This document shows positions 33,880 through 35,475 of a stretch of 35,475 nt of DNA, piece after piece (within the stretch, counting starts at the first letter, position 1; each line of letters begins with the position of its first letter). Source of the DNA: an uncultured Treponema sp. (GTDB taxonomy: Bacteria > Spirochaetota > Spirochaetia > Treponematales > Treponemataceae); NCBI GenBank assembly GCA_945915085.1, contig CAMEET010000014.1, positions 1-35,475 of the forward strand, in the 5' to 3' direction. The notes under the pieces were generated by a model, which was given only the letters and a program-made list of their open reading frames with translations, had not been told where the DNA came from and ran no database searches. The translations under genes and the position numbers were made by a program.

Positions 33880-33987
33880 GAGTTTTGGCAAAAGTGGATT
33901 TCCATTATTTAGTTTTCTATAAGTGCCAAAACTCGCAGCATGTGCAAACAAAAACGTTCATTGGTGTTTATACAAACAGCACATGCA
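33880..33987 (+). repeat. Inverted-repeat element upstream of sulP
   Basis: GAGTTTTGGCA (33880-33890) pairs with TGCCAAAACTC (33924-33934). A second arm pair follows, GCATGTGC (33938-33945) and GCACATGC (33980-33987). The order TGCCAAAACTC plus a GTGCAAACAAAAACG tail is matched, reversed, on the far side of sulP at 31701-31789. Confidence 0.7.
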
Positions 33988-33999
33988 GGGACAGACCTA
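33988..33999 (+). repeat. Dispersed 12-mer, copy 12
   Basis: GGGACAGACCTA (one mismatch), directly after the closing GCACATGC arm of the inverted-repeat element. Confidence 0.7.
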
Positions 34000-34020
34000 G
34001 ATTAAAAATGATCTGCACCC

Positions 34021-34047
34021 AAAAAATGTGACAGTTTTAAAAGTCAC
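34021..34047 (-). terminator. Possible terminator for the S41-peptidase gene
   Basis: On the minus strand GTGAC, a 10-nt loop and GTCAC are followed by A and T6. The stem is short, and it lies about 220 nt past the gene. The rest of 34048-34268 is AT-rich with only small palindromes and no gene recognised. Confidence 0.35.
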
Positions 34048-34268
34048 TGGTGTCGAATTGGTGACACTTTTATATTTTTAGTCAGCTGTAATACAGCATA
34101 TTTATTTTACTGCAACCGTTTGAGAGACAAAAGTGTTTCTTCTGTTTCAAAACAGTTACAGGTTTTTATAATTGCAAATACTCTGATGTCTGTTAATCTT
34201 TTATGACCATCAGATATGTCCCTTTCGGATTTTTTGCGAAAAAAAAATAATCGTTTTAAACTGTATAT

Positions 34269-35120
34269 TTAATTAAATTCAATTCCAGATAAATCTAATC
34301 CAAGTGATTCAAGTTTTGATTTTATATTTTCTTTGTTTGCCCAAATTTCTGGTTCGTAGCCTTTACCTTCTTCTAAATAATTTTTTGGTAAATATTTTAC
34401 AAAGGATGTACTTGGCAAATAAAAAAAGATTCCATTTTCTTCATAGCTAACACAATTACCATAAACTTGCGCACCACCAGAATGTGTTCCTATCAATGTA
34501 AAATCAAGTAAATCTTTGAATTCCGCTGCCATTATCCAAACTTCGCCAGCAGAATAACTCCAATTGTCTTGAGTAACAAAAATTTTTCCTTTGTAATTTT
34601 CTACATATAAATTTCTAAAAAATTCGTATTGCTGCCCATTACCACCGCCAGAATTTGAACGAAAATCTAAAATAATAAAATCGTATTTTAACGCTTCATA
34701 AGCAAGATTAGAAAAATTAGCATAATCTGGCCAGTTAATATTACAACTGTTGTATCTTAAATAATATGTGTTTGATGTTGTTTTCTTTATAAAAGTAGGA
34801 TATGGATCATCACTTTTTATAGAATCTTTATCAAAAATTTGATTCTGCTTATATTCAAAACCATTATTATTGTTTATGGAAAGATGTGTATCGTTAATAC
34901 ATTTATCAAAAAGATTTTTAATTTAATCATAATTAGATACTTTTTTCCAAGCGTCTTTTGTAAAACCTTGTTTTTTCATTTCAGAAAATCCTACATAATG
35001 TTTTTTCAACATATGATAAATTATATCTTTTTCTTCATTAAAGTTTGTCTTAGAATTGCATGAAAGCAAAAAAAATGAAGATAAAACTAAAAAATAGAAT
35101 CTAATTTTTTTATTACTCAC
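34269..35120 (-). pseudogene. S41-family peptidase lipoprotein interrupted by an in-frame TAA
   Basis: The reading frame from a GTG start has a lipoprotein signal (FFLLSC, lipidated Cys21) and runs 65 codons to TAA at 34925-34923. The same frame then continues without further stops for 130 codons up to an internal ATG and on to a normal stop, 284 codon positions in all. The continuation has THLSI, the S41-type DFRSNSGGG strand and a catalytic-type serine in SYSAGEVW (codon 190), so the fold is otherwise complete. Promoter (TTGGAA 35174-35169, 17 bp, TATCAT 35151-35146) and AGGAGA ribosome site look intact. A recent nonsense mutation is likeliest; a sequencing error, readthrough, or reinitiation at the internal ATG (34532, which would lack the serine) are alternatives. 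Confidence 0.8.
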
Positions 35121-35200
35121 AACTTCTCCTTATTTTTAGGATTTTATGATACATCAAATTTTTGTTTCTTCCAATTGTGATATTGCCTTAAATAGAAAAA

Positions 35201-35337
35201 TACTTGTAGCCCCGTTTCTACGCATACATTCTGTTAGTTTTCAGTTTTCTTAAAACTAACGGCGCAGGTAGTAAGAGTGTTCATCCAAAATAATAACGTA
35301 GGACCTGCGCCAGCGTTAGGGACTACTTGTAGCCCCG
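35201..35337 (+). repeat. Direct repeat flanking the attC-like hairpin
   Basis: TACTTGTAGCCCCG occurs at 35201-35214 and again at 35324-35337, on either side of the hairpin, in a gap without genes. Confidence 0.7.
35233..35319 (-). repeat. Nested inverted repeats, attC-like hairpin
   Basis: CTAAC plus GGCGCAGGT (35256-35269) faces ACCTGCGCC, AGC, GTTAG (35303-35319): two paired boxes with a 3-nt bulge between them and a 33-nt loop, 64 bp in all. This recalls the R''-L''/L'-R' layout of integron attC sites, though the outer boxes do not fit the full 7-base consensus. The CTAAC box also pairs with an earlier GTTAGTTTT (35233-35241). Confidence 0.4.
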
Positions 35338-35475
35338 CTGCTAATCTTTTATCTTCTACGTAAGGGATTGCAGCCCGGCAGGGGTCGGATTTTTGCGGAG
35401 CGAAGCGGAGCAAAAAGCTGTCATTGAGGGGGTAGTACAACCCCTCAAAACGGCGAAGTCAAGGCTTTAAGCGTT
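35338..35475 (-). repeat. GC-rich repeat block at the window end
   Basis: A GC-rich, palindrome-rich stretch (for example GCGGAGCGAAGCGG flanked by TTTT and CAAAA). Its last 53 bp (35423-35475) are identical to 20045-20097 in inverted orientation. The block continues past the window edge. Confidence 0.8.

Noticed and set aside
34206..34228. A further 12-mer copy near ATATGTCCCTTTC
   Set aside because: Too many mismatches to the AAGGTCTGTCCC consensus to count.
35234..35440. Minus-strand frame of 68 codons at the window end
   Set aside because: It lies entirely within the GC-rich hairpins and direct repeats, with no ribosome site or recognisable protein.

Overview
The window reads as chromosome of an AT-rich, host-associated spirochaete, most likely a Treponema. 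This is an inference: the support is the low-GC coding style, a long-form serine hydroxymethyltransferase of the kind seen in spirochaetes and chlamydiae, an elongation factor G gene standing alone, lipoproteins with relaxed lipoboxes, and GC-rich hairpin repeats in an otherwise AT-rich background. No tRNA, rRNA, CRISPR array, transposase or phage gene was seen.

Layout. (1) 1-1.0 kb: a secreted alpha/beta hydrolase. (2) 1.2-3.6 kb, minus strand: ATP-dependent protease Lon. (3) 4.1-11.3 kb: a carbohydrate-uptake locus with two LplB/YtcP-type ABC permeases, a solute-binding lipoprotein, a DUF624/YesL-like membrane protein and a LacI-family regulator on the opposite strand. No ATPase is encoded, as is common for this transporter type. 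The first permease carries an N-terminal extension made of two copies of one membrane module. (4) 11.5-13.0 kb, minus strand: glyA. (5) 13.4-17.7 kb: a response-regulator/EAL c-di-GMP phosphodiesterase followed by a KtrB/KtrA-type potassium uptake system. An M28 peptidase converges on ktrA with the two stop codons touching. (6) 18.7-20.0 kb: argF and an ACT-domain protein, with promoter and terminator. (7) 20.2-28.1 kb: a beta-propeller plus degenerate NodB-fold protein, an EF-G, an NylB-like serine hydrolase and an ABC-F protein. (8) 28.1-31.6 kb, minus strand: polA-coaE, coupled by overlapping stop and start codons. (9) 32.0-33.7 kb, minus strand: a SulP-family anion transporter flanked by inverted copies of a repeat. 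(10) 34.3-35.1 kb, minus strand: an S41-peptidase lipoprotein gene interrupted by one in-frame TAA, followed by a repeat-rich end with an attC-like hairpin.

The striking feature is the repeat content. A 12-mer, GGGACAGACCTT, occurs 12 times with at most one mismatch (five exact). Some copies are intergenic and four lie inside coding sequence: two as an in-frame tandem in the permease linker, one in the ABC-F linker and one in the polA exonuclease domain. A second family consists of about 130-165 bp GC-rich mosaic elements sharing end modules, two of them with short terminal inverted repeats. A third is a 127-bp MITE-like element directly upstream of glyA that may carry its promoter. In addition, lon, lacI and the ABC-F gene each have a -10 hexamer exactly 6 nt before the ATG and no Shine-Dalgarno sequence, which suggests leaderless transcripts.
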